Source of the DNA: Cornus controversa
Lineage: Eukaryota; Streptophyta; Magnoliopsida; Cornales; Cornaceae
Length of the DNA: 64,000 bases
Direction of reading: 5' to 3'
NCBI GenBank assembly: GCA_026545225.1
Contig: CM048851.1
Coordinates: forward strand, 34,933,956 to 34,997,955
A model generated the notes under the pieces. That model was not told the DNA's origin. It worked only from the letters and a program-made list of their open reading frames with translations, and did not search any database. The translations under genes and the position numbers were made by a program. Shown here piece by piece: positions 46,089 through 56,652 of the stretch. Numbering within the stretch: the first letter of the stretch is position 1; every line of letters starts with the position of its first letter.

Positions 46089-49000
46089 AGAAAATATCAC
46101 CTACCTCCCTTGAGGTTTGTCAAAATAACACATGACTCCCCTCTACGTTTCATAATCCCACTTACCTCCCTTGAGGTTTTGATCCATGTAATGCACTCCT
46201 TCCTCTCGTTACAATAACTGATGCAGTCAAAGAAAATCTGCTGATATAAGCCACATAAAATGAGTAAAAGGTCTATTTTGCCTATCTGATGCATTAAATG
46301 ACTCTTTTAGCCTATTGACCAACTAAATATTACTTATATACCATTATACATATTTACCACAATGTCCTTACCTTTGGTTACCAACTGTCTACCATGATTC
46401 ATTCGAAGCTAGCCAATCCATCTCCAAAATTTTCGGAGCTTAAACGAACCTCGTCATCGAAAAACCATGCCATGGCTATCACCCGAAGCTTTACCATCAA
46501 GAAAGCTACAGTGTCACTAACAACCAAGGCCATTCATAGATAGATTGTAGCATTTTCATTGGCAGCAGTTTACATTTTTTGAACCTTTTATTTTGGTGGA
46601 CTTCAATTTATTACCCTTCCCTCTGGCGATTGTTGTTGCTTCTGTTTGCATAGTTTCTGTTCTCAAAGGGAGAGTTTAGTCACAATAGTCACAAACATCA
46701 TTGTGAAGTATACTATTGACAATATATATAGGCATAAGCTACTGGCAGTGGTTTTTTATTTCTTTTTTGCCTTATCTTTCTAATGAAATCCGTTAATTTG
46801 GAATCATGAGATGGGTAGATCCGTAGATGTAACAGATGACAAATCATTTTTTTTTATCTTTATTAGCGCTCCCTATAATGACAATAACTGATGAATCAGA
46901 AACTCTCAATTGGTTTTTCATATCCTTGTATCTTGTAGAATTGGAAACTAAAGTTTTTTCAAGATATATATATAATGTATCTCATTTATGGAACAATTTT
47001 TCACTGTCTTTGGATTCTAAACAATAATGCAGAAAGATAAATTTTGGAACTTTTAGTTTTGCATTTTTCTAGTTTCTAATCATTCTTTTATTTGTTGTAA
47101 ATTCTTTTAGTGTTGATGAGTTCAGAAAGCTTTTGTTCAATAAGGACCCATACAACCAATTCTTACTTTCGCTTGAGCCAGTCAAAATACAAACCAATGT
47201 AAGTACCAGTTGTTACATTTTATGCTTCCCCATATCTCATACTTGTTCCTTTTTCCTATTGTTTGATTTATTTTTTTGTGATTGATATGCTCATTGTCAC
47301 AGCTTCCAAACATATTGTAGACTCGAAGGTTTTGACATAAGGGCAATCTTGTAATTTTGATGATTACAAACCATTAATGATGTCTTTACTACTAATGTCT
47401 ACATTTAAGTGATTATGCAAGTGATTATATGTAAAGACAAAATTCAAGGAATCCATCACTTTTAAGCTCAAAGAAGTGTCATACAAAATCAAGTGAACGA
47501 ATCGTAAAGAAACATAAAAAAGGAAGCATTTAAAGTTTCAAAAACTTCCATGCTCAAAAATATCTCAAACAAGTGAGCATTATCTTCAAGAACTCAATTG
47601 GTCAATCCATATTGAAGAAGGGGTAGATAGGATGATGAGCACTTAGGAAATAATGTTAAAGTTTATTTGAATTCAAGTAAAGCTCAATTATTTCAATGAT
47701 CATGCACTAAAAATCTTTTCAAACTCATTCTTAATCATCTATAGGTCTTGATCATCACTCATATTCCATCATTGACCATCTTATATGTCTGACCATTCAA
47801 AAACCTATTTTAAAAAGAGCTTTTTGGCATACATATATAGTTTTGGTCGACTGATGAGTTCCATTAGCCAATTGAACAAACCTGGAATTAAATTCTAGTA
47901 AGCTTTGCAAAACAGGGGAGTTTCAGTTGACTGAAACAAGGTTATCGGTTGACAGAATAACTTCATCAATTGACTGATAGAAACTGGAAATGAATTCCAG
48001 TAGGCTTTACAAAATAGGGGAGTTTTAGTCGACCGAAGCTCAGCTTCAGTCGATCAATGAACTCATTAGTCGACCGAAACCTGGTGGTTCAGAGAATTAA
48101 CGGCTAGTTTATACATTTAATGCTCCAAACCACTTGCCCAACTATTTCCAAATGGCCTTCTATGATTCCCCCTCTATATAAGAATAAGATCTATGAATCA
48201 TAAAAATACTGAACTTGAAAAAATTATTCTTGTGAAATCAATTGTGCATTCAATCTCACTGACTCTGTTTTTTATTCAAAGACTTAAGCTTTAAACTTGT
48301 GATTCATTTACTCTCTAGTGTGTGAGCTTACATTTGTGTATCTATCTATTGAGAGATAAATACTTATTGAGAGCTTCACATTGAAAATATCTCTTTTAAA
48401 GATTCTGGTATAAAAAAATTTCATTCAAGAGGATCGGTTTGATCCAAAGAGAGCCTAAAGGAGGTTGTTTCTTTAGCAAGGGTTGATGTGACCCAAGAGA
48501 GATTAAGATAAAGAGTTTCTCTTGAGTAAAAAGGTTTTGCACTCCACCTACAAGGAGTAGCCATATTGGATACGGGAAGTCTCAAGAGGGGTCTTGAGCC
48601 GAGGAGTAGGAATTCTGAATCTCGCCAAAATTATCGTGTCAATTGCGTTTGATCTCTCTATCTCTATCTTGTTATATTGTGTTTTAAATTGCTATATTGA
48701 TTATTGAATATTTATTGCATAGATAGAAGTAATTTCTCTTTTGGCAAATTTACAATTAGTCATTCAAAAAATATCCATTGTTTGCCTAAGACTCTATTCA
48801 CCCCCCCCCATCTAGAGTCAATACTTGAGTAACACATATATCTTTGTTCTCACATCACATGGGTAGTTGAACCATATACAGTAATATAGAGACAAGTTCT
48901 GAATATAGTGCGGAATCATTAGGACAACTGAATTGGCTGCTGCACAGGAAAAGTTATATGAGCTGAAAATGTAAAAAAATGAGACCTTGAAGTTCTACTT

Positions 49001-49583
49001 CTCTCTCTCTCTCTCGACACTCCCATGTAGCACAAACGTCATGCACAATGAAGACTACTGCCGAGCACCACCAAGCTCCCACCATGTGAAGACTCACTTC
49101 TCAATGCACGTCGTTCACCGTCCAATCTCCAACTGCCACCTTTCGGCTCAATTAGAGAGTGGAGAGAGAGGGCAACCGAGAGTTAGAGAGAGTGAGCCAG
49201 GTAGGAGAGTGATGGTTAGATTAGAGAGAGAAAGAGAATTGTGAGAAAGATTGAGGAGAGAGAAAGAAGAAAATAAAATAAGAATATATATATATATATA
49301 TAATCTGAAAGTGGTGAGAGAGAGCTGAGAGAAGAAGAGACGCTAAAGTGAGAGGAATATGAGAGAGAAAAAGAAAAACTAAAAAGGAGGAGGTAGGTGG
49401 GCCCCATATATGCTTTGAGAAAGGAAAAGAGAAAAACAAATGGGCATAACGGTAAAATCACATACTACCATTAGTTATTTGGACGGTCGTCACTGACAAG
49501 GGAGGTAAGTGGGATTATAAAACCTGGATGTGAGGTATGTATTATTTCGGTAAACCTTAGGGGAGGTAGATGATATTATCCCC
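46089..49583. mobile_element. Mutator-like element with long TIRs (3.5 kb), non-autonomous
   Basis: Left end: ATATCACCTACCTCCCTTGA, GGTTTGTCAAAATAACACAT, TAATCCCACTTACCTCCC. The reverse complement of 49495-49583: ATATCATCTACCTCCCCTAA, GGTTTACCGAAATAATACAT, TAATCCCACTTACCTCCC. TIRs are about 85 bp. AAATAAAA flanks both sides (46080-46087 and 49584-49591), as an 8-9 bp TSD. It has no transposase; it contains the solo LTR 47316-48834 and GA-rich, gene-like fragments at 49010-49250 of unknown origin. Confidence 0.8.
47316..48834 (+). mobile_element. copia-type solo LTR (1.5 kb), TSD CATAT
   Basis: Starts TGTAGACTCGAAGG and ends TTGAGTAACA, with identical CATAT at 47311-47315 and 48835-48839. The pyrimidine block ATTCACCCCCCCCCATCTAG near the end is a copia LTR hallmark. 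The interior includes repeated GTTGACTGA / TCGACCGAA motifs (47850-48080). It is the innermost layer of the hAT nest. Confidence 0.85.
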
Positions 49584-50189
49584 AAATAAAATCTTAATAC
49601 TAATTATTTTTTTAATTAAGATTACAAGTTCACAACATCAAATAATACAAAATAAATTAAATAACCATACATGTTTGTCCTCTTCTTCACTCTTTTTCTA
49701 TGTTAATGGTTATGGCGCTTTTCCAATTTCTCTCTCCTTTGTGCACTTGAGAGACCCAAATGGATTAAGTTTTAATTTGGGTTACATTGTTTTGTTGAAA
49801 AGCAGAAAACCACCAGGTTGTAAAGTTATAGGTATAGGTGTATGGAATCCTGTTAAAAAAAGAAAAAAGGTTATAGTTTATAGGCAAGGTTGATGGTAGC
49901 ATCTTTGTCTGAAGAGACAATGCATGGTTTCAATCAAACATTTTATATAAAATACGATATTCTAGTTGACCCATTCTCTCTTTCCCACAAAAGTAGTATA
50001 TACACACACACACACACACTCTTCTATAAGAATCATATATAATAATATACTAAAGCAATGATTAGTTTTCAGTGGGGGAAATATAACTGCATGCGCACAA
50101 ATTATCTATATAGTATTGAGGAAATTGAAAAGTTCAGTGGGGGTAATTTCCCCCACTAGTCCCTCTATGGCTCTGCCACTAATCTCCAC

Positions 50190-50883
50190 CCGAATCGACA
50201 ATTTCGAGATGGTGCATTGAACGAACAGTTTTGGCATACAAGTTTCCTCCAACCAAATAATCAAATGTCTAGTTGTCATTTAGCATAAAATCATATGTGC
50301 CAAATTTGACATACAACTTTTTGATATGGCAAATGAATTGTTCATATTATTTTAATATATGAGTCCCACGTATTATTAAAACTTACATGAGAAAAAAAGA
50401 CAATATAGTTTTATTTTTATTTGTTGTTTAATTAAAATACAAAATATTAAATAAATTAATAAATTTGACATATTGGTAGAGTTCTTTTTATATATACCAA
50501 AGTTTCATATGCCAATTTGCTACATCTTATCTTAAATACATTTGGTAGACTCATAAAATTCAAATCGATCTTGAATTCAAAATCTAATTTCAATTTAATT
50601 CAGATTAAGGTGTCAAGCAACCTCAATCAATCCCAAATCCAAACTCAAAATCTAAGTTACATAATTCTTCTAAATAGGTCTACGCACTTTCCTTTTCTCA
50701 CACTTGGCACACTTGCTCTGCCACTCTCAACATAAAATTTGTTACTTTCAAGCTTGGCTCCCGCTCTTTGTGACTTAGATGATAACTTGTCATACCTTTT
50801 TTTTTGTTATGCTGCATTTGGAAGCAATCAATAAACATCTTGACAATTCCAATTCTGAAGCTGTGATTTATGCTCCCAAATGT
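50190..50883. other. intergenic, nothing recognised
   Basis: AT-rich sequence between the hAT element and the palindromic tandem repeat. Short open frames show no motif. Confidence 0.35.
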
Positions 50884-51683
50884 TTTAATAAAAATTTTCA
50901 CCAGGTGAATTTGGGCCGTACGTATACATCACGCATGGTGGATTTGATGTACACGCAAGATCGAGATTAACCCGGTGTATTACACCGGGTGTATTGTAAA
51001 CATACTCATTTGTGGAGAAGATTTATAATACACCTGGTGTATATACACCGGGTGAATCTGAACCGTACGTGTACAACACGTGGGGTGAATTTCATGTACA
51101 CGTAAGATCGAGATTCACCCGATGAATTTACACCGAATGTATTGTAGATGTACTCGTTTGTGAAGAAGATCTACAATACACCCAATATAAATACACATAG
51201 TGGATCTGAACCGTACGTTTATAACACACAGTACACGTAAGATCAAGATTCATCCGGTGAATTTACACTGGGTGTATTGTAGACGTACTTGTTTGTGGAA
51301 AAGGTTTATAATACACTCGGTGTAAATACACTGGGTGAATTTGGACCGTACGTGTACAACTGATGTAGGACAGTTTTAATAGGTTTCATATTATATATAT
51401 CTATATATATATATAATATTTTTTTTAGAGAAAGTTTAATTTTGGGTACTAATTTTCTTTTATTTTAATTTTCTTTTGGAATAGATTTCATTTTCCAGTT
51501 AAGATTAGGATTTCTACAAGTTTTCTTCTATTTTTAAGTTTCCTAGTGTTGTTAGGATTATTATTTCTCTATTATAAATATATGTACTGCCATAGGGCAG
51601 AGGGAATCAATCAATTTATCAATAATATATCAATTGGTTTGCTTGTTCGTGTGCGAATGTTTCATAGCTTCTACTCCATTAGT

Positions 51684-51696
51684 TGGTATCAGAGCC
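51684..51696 (+). other. primer-binding site of the LTR element
   Basis: TGGTATCAGAGCC, complementary to the initiator tRNA-Met 3' end, within two bases of the 5' LTR end. Confidence 0.85.
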
Positions 51697-51714
51697 TTGT
51701 CTTTTCATGAACTG

Positions 51715-53844
51715 ATGACAGATGGTTGTAGTGGTGGTAACCTCTCTAGCGACGAAAATCAACAGGGAATGGCTTTTTCAATGGTCGAATTTTAGGACTT
51801 TCAACGTGAAACCCAACAAGCGTTGCAGGATACCCAGCACGTGATGCAAGATATACAAGCTTCCATTGTTAGGCTTACGTTGGGTCTTGATCAAAACTGT
51901 GATAACAACATGTTACGCAACGACAACGTCGATCGTGTTCATCCTGTTTGTGATCGCAACCCCATCTCGCCTAGGCAACCAGCCTACGAGGAAAACTTCA
52001 GTGATGATGAAGACTACCCTAAAGAGGTGCAGGAAGATATTAAAATCATGGATATCGTGATTCTAGGAATTTTCGTATGAAGATGGACCTTCCCAATTTT
52101 GATGGTCACCTTCATATCAAAGACTTTTTGGATTGGGTAGTAGAAGTTGAGAGATTCTTTGATTACATGGATATCCAATAAAAGAAGAAAGTGAAACTGG
52201 TAGCGTACAAACTAAAGGGAGGGGCTTCTGCGTGGTGGGAACAGTTGTAGGCTTCTCGTGCACGACAGAGGAAGGCACCAGTTCGCTCTTGCAAAAGATG
52301 AAACGTTTGCTGAGAACCAGGTTTCTATTGCAAGATTATGAGTAAACCCTATTTCAATAGTATCAGGATTGCAAGCAAGGAAGTAGAACAGTTTAGGCTT
52401 ATACTAAAGAATTTAATCGGTTCTCCTCACGTAATGATTTGATGGAAACTAAGATGCAGCAGGTTTCTCAGTACCTGAACGGATTACGGTCAACCATCCA
52501 AGATAGGGTTTCGATACAGTTGATTTACATCGCAGTTGAGGCCCTTAATGCCGCGTTAATGGCAGAAACGCAGTTGGAAAGGTCGAGATCATAAGTTGAT
52601 TCCATAAGTTTCTTTGATTCGTCGCGTTCTGCGGTGAACAAAGAAAAACTGGTCACGAGCACACAGATTTCCACCCCAGCAACACGTGAATCAACTAGTT
52701 CTGGTACACAGTCGAAAAACATATGTGCAATTTTTGCAGGAAATCAGGAGGCATCCAAAAATAATCTTTACACTCGGCCAGGTCTAGAAAAGTGTTATCG
52801 ATGTGGGCAGCCAGGGAATCGATCTAATTAGTGTCCTAAGAAATACACTATAAATATGGTAGAGCCTGAGGGCGTGGAGGATCAAGAGGATGATGTTGAA
52901 GATAATCTTTTATCCTATGATGAAGATGACGTGGTTGGACATGATGAGGGAGATTGCTTTCACATTCCCTAGTAGTTCGAAGATTGTTGTTAGCTCCAAA
53001 GAAGGAGGAACATCTGCAGAGGCACAATATATTCTGGATAAGGCATACTATCAATCAGAAAGTCTGTGATGTTATTATTGATAGTGGCAATAGTGAGAAT
53101 ATCATGTTGAAGACGATGGTTCAAAAATTAGGGCCGAAGACAGAGAAGCATCCGAGTCCCTATAAAATTGGCTAGATTAAGAAAGGGGCAGAAACAAAAG
53201 TCACATATATTTGCCGAGTTCCTTTTTCAATTGGAAAAAAATATGTTGACGAGGTGTTATGTGATGTGGTGGATATGAATACTTGTCAGATGATTATGGG
53301 CAGACCATGGCAGTTTGATGTTGATGCTACTTATAGGGGCAAAGACAATGTTTATTTGTTCGTTAAAGGTGGGCAGAAGATTGTGTTAGGTCCCATAGCG
53401 AAAGAGGGGTTTTCCAAGACCAAGACTTCACCAACTAAAGGAAAATCAGTTCTTTTGATTGGCAGTGAGCAACAATTTTTAGAGAAGGCCAAAGAGTCCG
53501 GTGAGATTCTAACATTGGTGGTTAGAGAAAAGGTGTTTAGTACCCCTTCTACTATCCCTACAATATTACAACCCATGCTCGAAAAGTTCAAGAAAACCAT
53601 CCTAAAGTTTTAGAGATTTGTTGTTTCAAACAATTTCTTGTGTTTTGAGTTGCCAAGGAAGATTAGAAAGTTGTCACAGTTGGTGTTCTTTTGGGATTGG
53701 GTAATTCAGAAGCAAGTTTATGAAATGTCCGGACCAAGTTCTCAATGGTATGAAATTATGTTCATACTAATGTATGATGAGTATCTGCAGCCAAACTCGA
53801 GGACGAGTTTTTTCAAGCAGGAGAGTGATGTAAAACAGTTTTAG
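51715..53844 (+). pseudogene. gag-protease pseudogene of the LTR element
   Basis: Pieces in order: MQDTQHVMQDIQASIVRL (51823); a gag core MDLPNFDGHLHIKDFLDWV, AYKLKGGASAWWEQL and LNGLRSTIQDRVSIQL across several frames (52080-52540); a knuckle EKCYRCGQPGNRSN (52790) with His replaced by Asn and a stop before the last Cys; an aspartic protease with VIIDSGNSENIM (DSG active site, about 53077) followed by IMGRPWQFDVDA (53290); then a tail LQPNSRTSFFKQESDV at 53790-53840 that normally ends pol. Protease runs almost directly into that tail, so the pol core was deleted. Several stops make it non-coding now. Confidence 0.8.
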
Positions 53845-54135
53845 TAGGTTTTATATTATATATATCAATATTTAATATTTTTTTTAGAGAAAGTTTAATT
53901 TTGAATACTAATTTTCTTTTATTATAGTTTCCTTTAGAATTAGGATTACTTTATTATAAATATATCTACGGCCATAGGACAGATAGGATCAAACAATTTA
54001 TCAATAATATATCAATTGGAGCGTTTTCATAGCTTTCGCTCTGTCAACAACATGCATATTGGGTTTCATGTATGTGCAAGATTGAGATTCATCTAGTGAA
54101 TTTAGATCGGGTGTATTGTAAACGTAGTCTTGGTT

Positions 54136-54996
54136 GGTGCTCCATTAGATTCAAGTCTCAGGTGAAAACACAAACGGACGGTTGAGATTCCAAGATCTAC
54201 ACCACTCGTTTCTGATTCCCGCAAAAACAGACTCAAAACTTTCCCGCATTTCCGTCTCTCTTTGAAGATCGAATACAAGCATAAACCACCATTCAGATTG
54301 CTTCCTAAGGTTTTGTGGCTCTCTCTCCTCGATTCTACATATTGAATTCTTGTCTAGGATTTGCAACTAATATGGTTAAGGTTTCAGTTCTGCAACTTCT
54401 TCCGCAATCTCGATGGTTTTGCTTATGATACATCAGAAGGTCAGTGACCAAATTATCATATTCATTTTCAATTATATATCTTCCTATCTATATCTATTGC
54501 CTCAAAATCTTTGTTTAATTTATAATCTTCCAAGCGTTTAATCTAGAAATGCTTATTTCCTTAAGAAAAATGGACTTGTATATCATTTTTCTTTCTATCA
54601 TTGTAGTTGATTTTGAACTTCTTTTCCATTAAAGTAGTGATTTCTCTCCTATATATATATATATAGATATTCAATTACCTATTGGATAATAAAAGTTAAT
54701 CTTGTTTCAATTTTATACTTGGATTTGATTATTCAGTTGTTTTATATCAATGCATAAGCATCCAGATCTAGTATATAAAAGCACAAATTATACAAGTATA
54801 ACTTTCAATTTGACAAACCATTAATACAAAGGGCTTTTCTAGTTGGTGTTTTTTTGCATTCATTGAACTGATTCAACATACACTAGGAGAACAGGACAAA
54901 AGAGAACATAAGAACCACTTGTAAATTGTCCACTTTACATGCTTATACATATGCTTTTCTTATAAATTCACCCATAGCAAAGCTGCAAATTTTGCT
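54136..54996. other. intergenic, downstream of the RADIALIS-like gene
   Basis: 54150-54380 has the look of a transcribed leader (CT/GA-rich, AAGGTTTTGTGGCTCTCTC) but no frame is recognised. The rest is AT-rich and probably includes the 3' untranslated region of the minus-strand MYB gene. Confidence 0.35.
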
Positions 54997-56652
54997 TCAT
55001 TGGAGCTTTAGATTCTTCAGAAGCCTGTTGACGGGAAAAAAAAATGGGAACACAAAAGCAACATTAGTTCTTAAAGACATTTCAAAATATCCTATACAAA
55101 TTAATATTAGAACTTCCATTTTGCACACACACACCACACACACACACACACATATATATATATAAATTGGTCCACGCCATCGGCTATACCTTGCACCTTA
55201 TCCTATATGCTATCTTCCTCCGATAAGCCATTGGGCACCACATATTCACTAGTTTATTCCATGATGATGAGTCAAACTTTCAAAACCTCCTTTTGAAAGC
55301 AGGATAATGATTTATATAATTTTGTGCTTGCATAAGATAGGTCGAATAATGAAAATATGACTTTATTTTCTTGCATATAGTGTGGCATTCATAAATCGTG
55401 CCTAGGTAAAATTTTCTAAATTTTCACCTCCCGAAATACACCGGCGTAGCTAAACCTATTTGGAATAATAACAATTATTCTAAAAAGGAAATTGAAATGC
55501 AAATGCTGCTCATAGTTTCAACTAGATCCAAGAAGCATTTTTCATGAGCAGAGCCTAAGGATCAATGAAGGGTTAAAAAGGAATGCGAAGACAGTAAAAA
55601 AATTGGACCTGTCATCTGGTGATCCTTATCAAGACAAAAAACACAGGCCATAAGTAATGTAATGTAATGTATTGAGGTGGTCGGAGCTTTAAAGCATAGG
55701 ACCATGTGCATGTGATCTAAAACAAGTAGGATTAGATTTCATGTGGTTATTTTAGGAAGTTCAATAGAGTATGATAGATGTTAATAAAAAATGACAAAAA
55801 TCCAACAAAATATATATATATATCTTTTGGAGAGGTTTGGTGCGATGGCAAGTGTCCTTGACCAAAGCGGTGTTTCTCGGGTTCGAGACTTGAGGGTAGC
55901 CTCTTCAAAAATGGGAGTAAGATTTGCCAACATTCACCTCTCCCAAACCTCATCCAAGCGGGATCCTTGTGCACTGGTACGACCCTTTTAGAGGTTCGGT
56001 GGCTGGTCGTGACCATAGCTTCCAGAAATAGAAAGGTTACTGTAAAGGTAAAGTAAATACATTCCCTTGATGCCCATAAATAATTAAAAAAAAAGTTCAC
56101 AGACAATGTTTCTATTTGTGTTTATTGACAAGTTTTCAGAAACCATCTTGATTAATGTTTTTGTTGTTTAGGAAGCATAGAAAGGTATTTCCTTAAGTAA
56201 ATATGTCATAGAGAATAAGCCCATTTATGTATTTTGTTAAGATAAGTAACTAAGAGAGGGAATGGAACAACTGTAAACAAGAATGAAATGAATCTGCAAT
56301 GAAAAGAGAGTACTTTCTTCTTCTTCTTTTTTTTGTTAATTGATGATGGATTGAGAGAGAGTTAGCACTACCTCTGTTCATTACCAAATGCTCTTCCGTT
56401 GCTTCCGATGGTGGCCCTGTAGTTGGGTAAAGGTACTTGATCAGATTCTATTTGCATTATATCCTTCACAAGGATTTCATAATGCTTCTTCACTTCCTCC
56501 ACCGATTTCCCACCCACAGCCCTGGCTACATTATGCCAGCGGTCAGGGGTGTCCTTGTCATATAAAGCCAGAGCCTCTTCGAATTGCTTGTTCTGCTTTG
56601 GTGTCCACGAGGAGCCAGAAGAGCGCGAAGAAGTGAAAGAGTTTGATGCCAT
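54997..56652 (-). CDS. RADIALIS-like single-repeat MYB (SANT) protein, two exons
   Basis: Exon 1 is 56652-56372 (281 nt), exon 2 is 55024-54997 (28 nt), with a 1,347-bp GT-AG intron. The joined product has 102 residues and ends [12 protein letters not shown]. Without splicing the frame would end at 94 residues (NEQR, stop), but the spliced tail matches the usual C-terminus of RAD-like proteins (RxxNLKxx), so the two-exon model is preferred. The SANT domain spans about 14-65: W16, W39 and Y58 are the core aromatic positions, with [19 protein letters not shown] typical of the family. These are small nuclear proteins; snapdragon RADIALIS competes with DIV-type MYBs for partner DRIF proteins in flower asymmetry, and paralogues act in other organs. 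The exact paralogue is not resolved. Confidence 0.92.
55826..55992 (+). mobile_element. SINE (Au-like) in the RADIALIS-like gene intron
   Basis: A tRNA-like head with box A-like TGGTGCGATGGCAAG (55849) and box B GGTTCGAGACTTG (55880), then a body with GTGCACTGGTACGACCCTTTTA at the end, as in plant Au-type SINEs. Possible imperfect duplication AGAGGTTTGG / AGAGGTTCGG at the two ends. It is opposite in orientation to the host gene. Confidence 0.7.

Larger units (their letters stand above)
37959..50181 (-). mobile_element. hAT element expanded by nested insertions, 8-bp TSD
   Basis: Left end CTATGGCGGAGCCAGG, right end (reverse complement) TAGTGGCAGAGCCATAG. These short TIRs carry the TGGCGGAGCC core known from plant hAT elements. 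Flanks are ATCTCTAC (37951-37958) and ATCTCCAC (50182-50189), a 7/8 match to the 8-bp duplication expected for hAT. Its transposase remnant (41458-42156) lies on the minus strand. Subtracting the inserts 38028-41506, 42222-45792 and 46089-49583 leaves about 1.66 kb, so it was already an internally deleted, non-autonomous copy. Confidence 0.75.
51361..54046 (+). mobile_element. gag-protease-only Ty3/gypsy LTR element, TSD ACAAC
   Basis: 5' LTR 51361-51682 (starts TGATGTAGGACAG), 3' LTR 53826-54046 (starts TGATGTAAAACAG, ends CTCTGTCA), flanked by identical ACAAC at 51356-51360 and 54047-54051. The 3' LTR has internal deletions (about 220 versus 320 bp). A primer-binding site lies at 51684 and a purine-rich GCAGGAGAG before the 3' LTR. 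The 2.1-kb interior has only gag and protease remnants and a short C-terminal tail; reverse transcriptase, RNase H and integrase are absent. Confidence 0.88.
50890..54135. repeat. ~147-bp palindrome-rich tandem repeat, split by an LTR element
   Basis: The marker CCGTACG occurs at 50916, 51063, 51211 and 51346 (steps 147, 148, 135). Each unit holds mirrored ACACCGGGTG / CACCTGGTGT-type words and an AAGATCGAGATT block. The array occupies about 50890-51360 and resumes at 54047-54135 (AAGATTGAGATTCATC, GGGTGTATTGTAAACGTA); the intervening 2.7 kb is the LTR element that inserted into the fourth unit. Confidence 0.88.

Noticed and set aside
49216-49461. Ser/Leu/Phe-rich frames suggesting a membrane protein
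   Set aside because: Translation of GA-rich low-complexity DNA in the Mutator-like element.
55747-56106. 119-codon minus-strand frame in the RADIALIS-like intron
   Set aside because: Covers the antisense of a SINE and its flanks; no protein homology apparent.
56388-56636. 82-codon plus-strand frame
   Set aside because: Antisense of the MYB-like exon.
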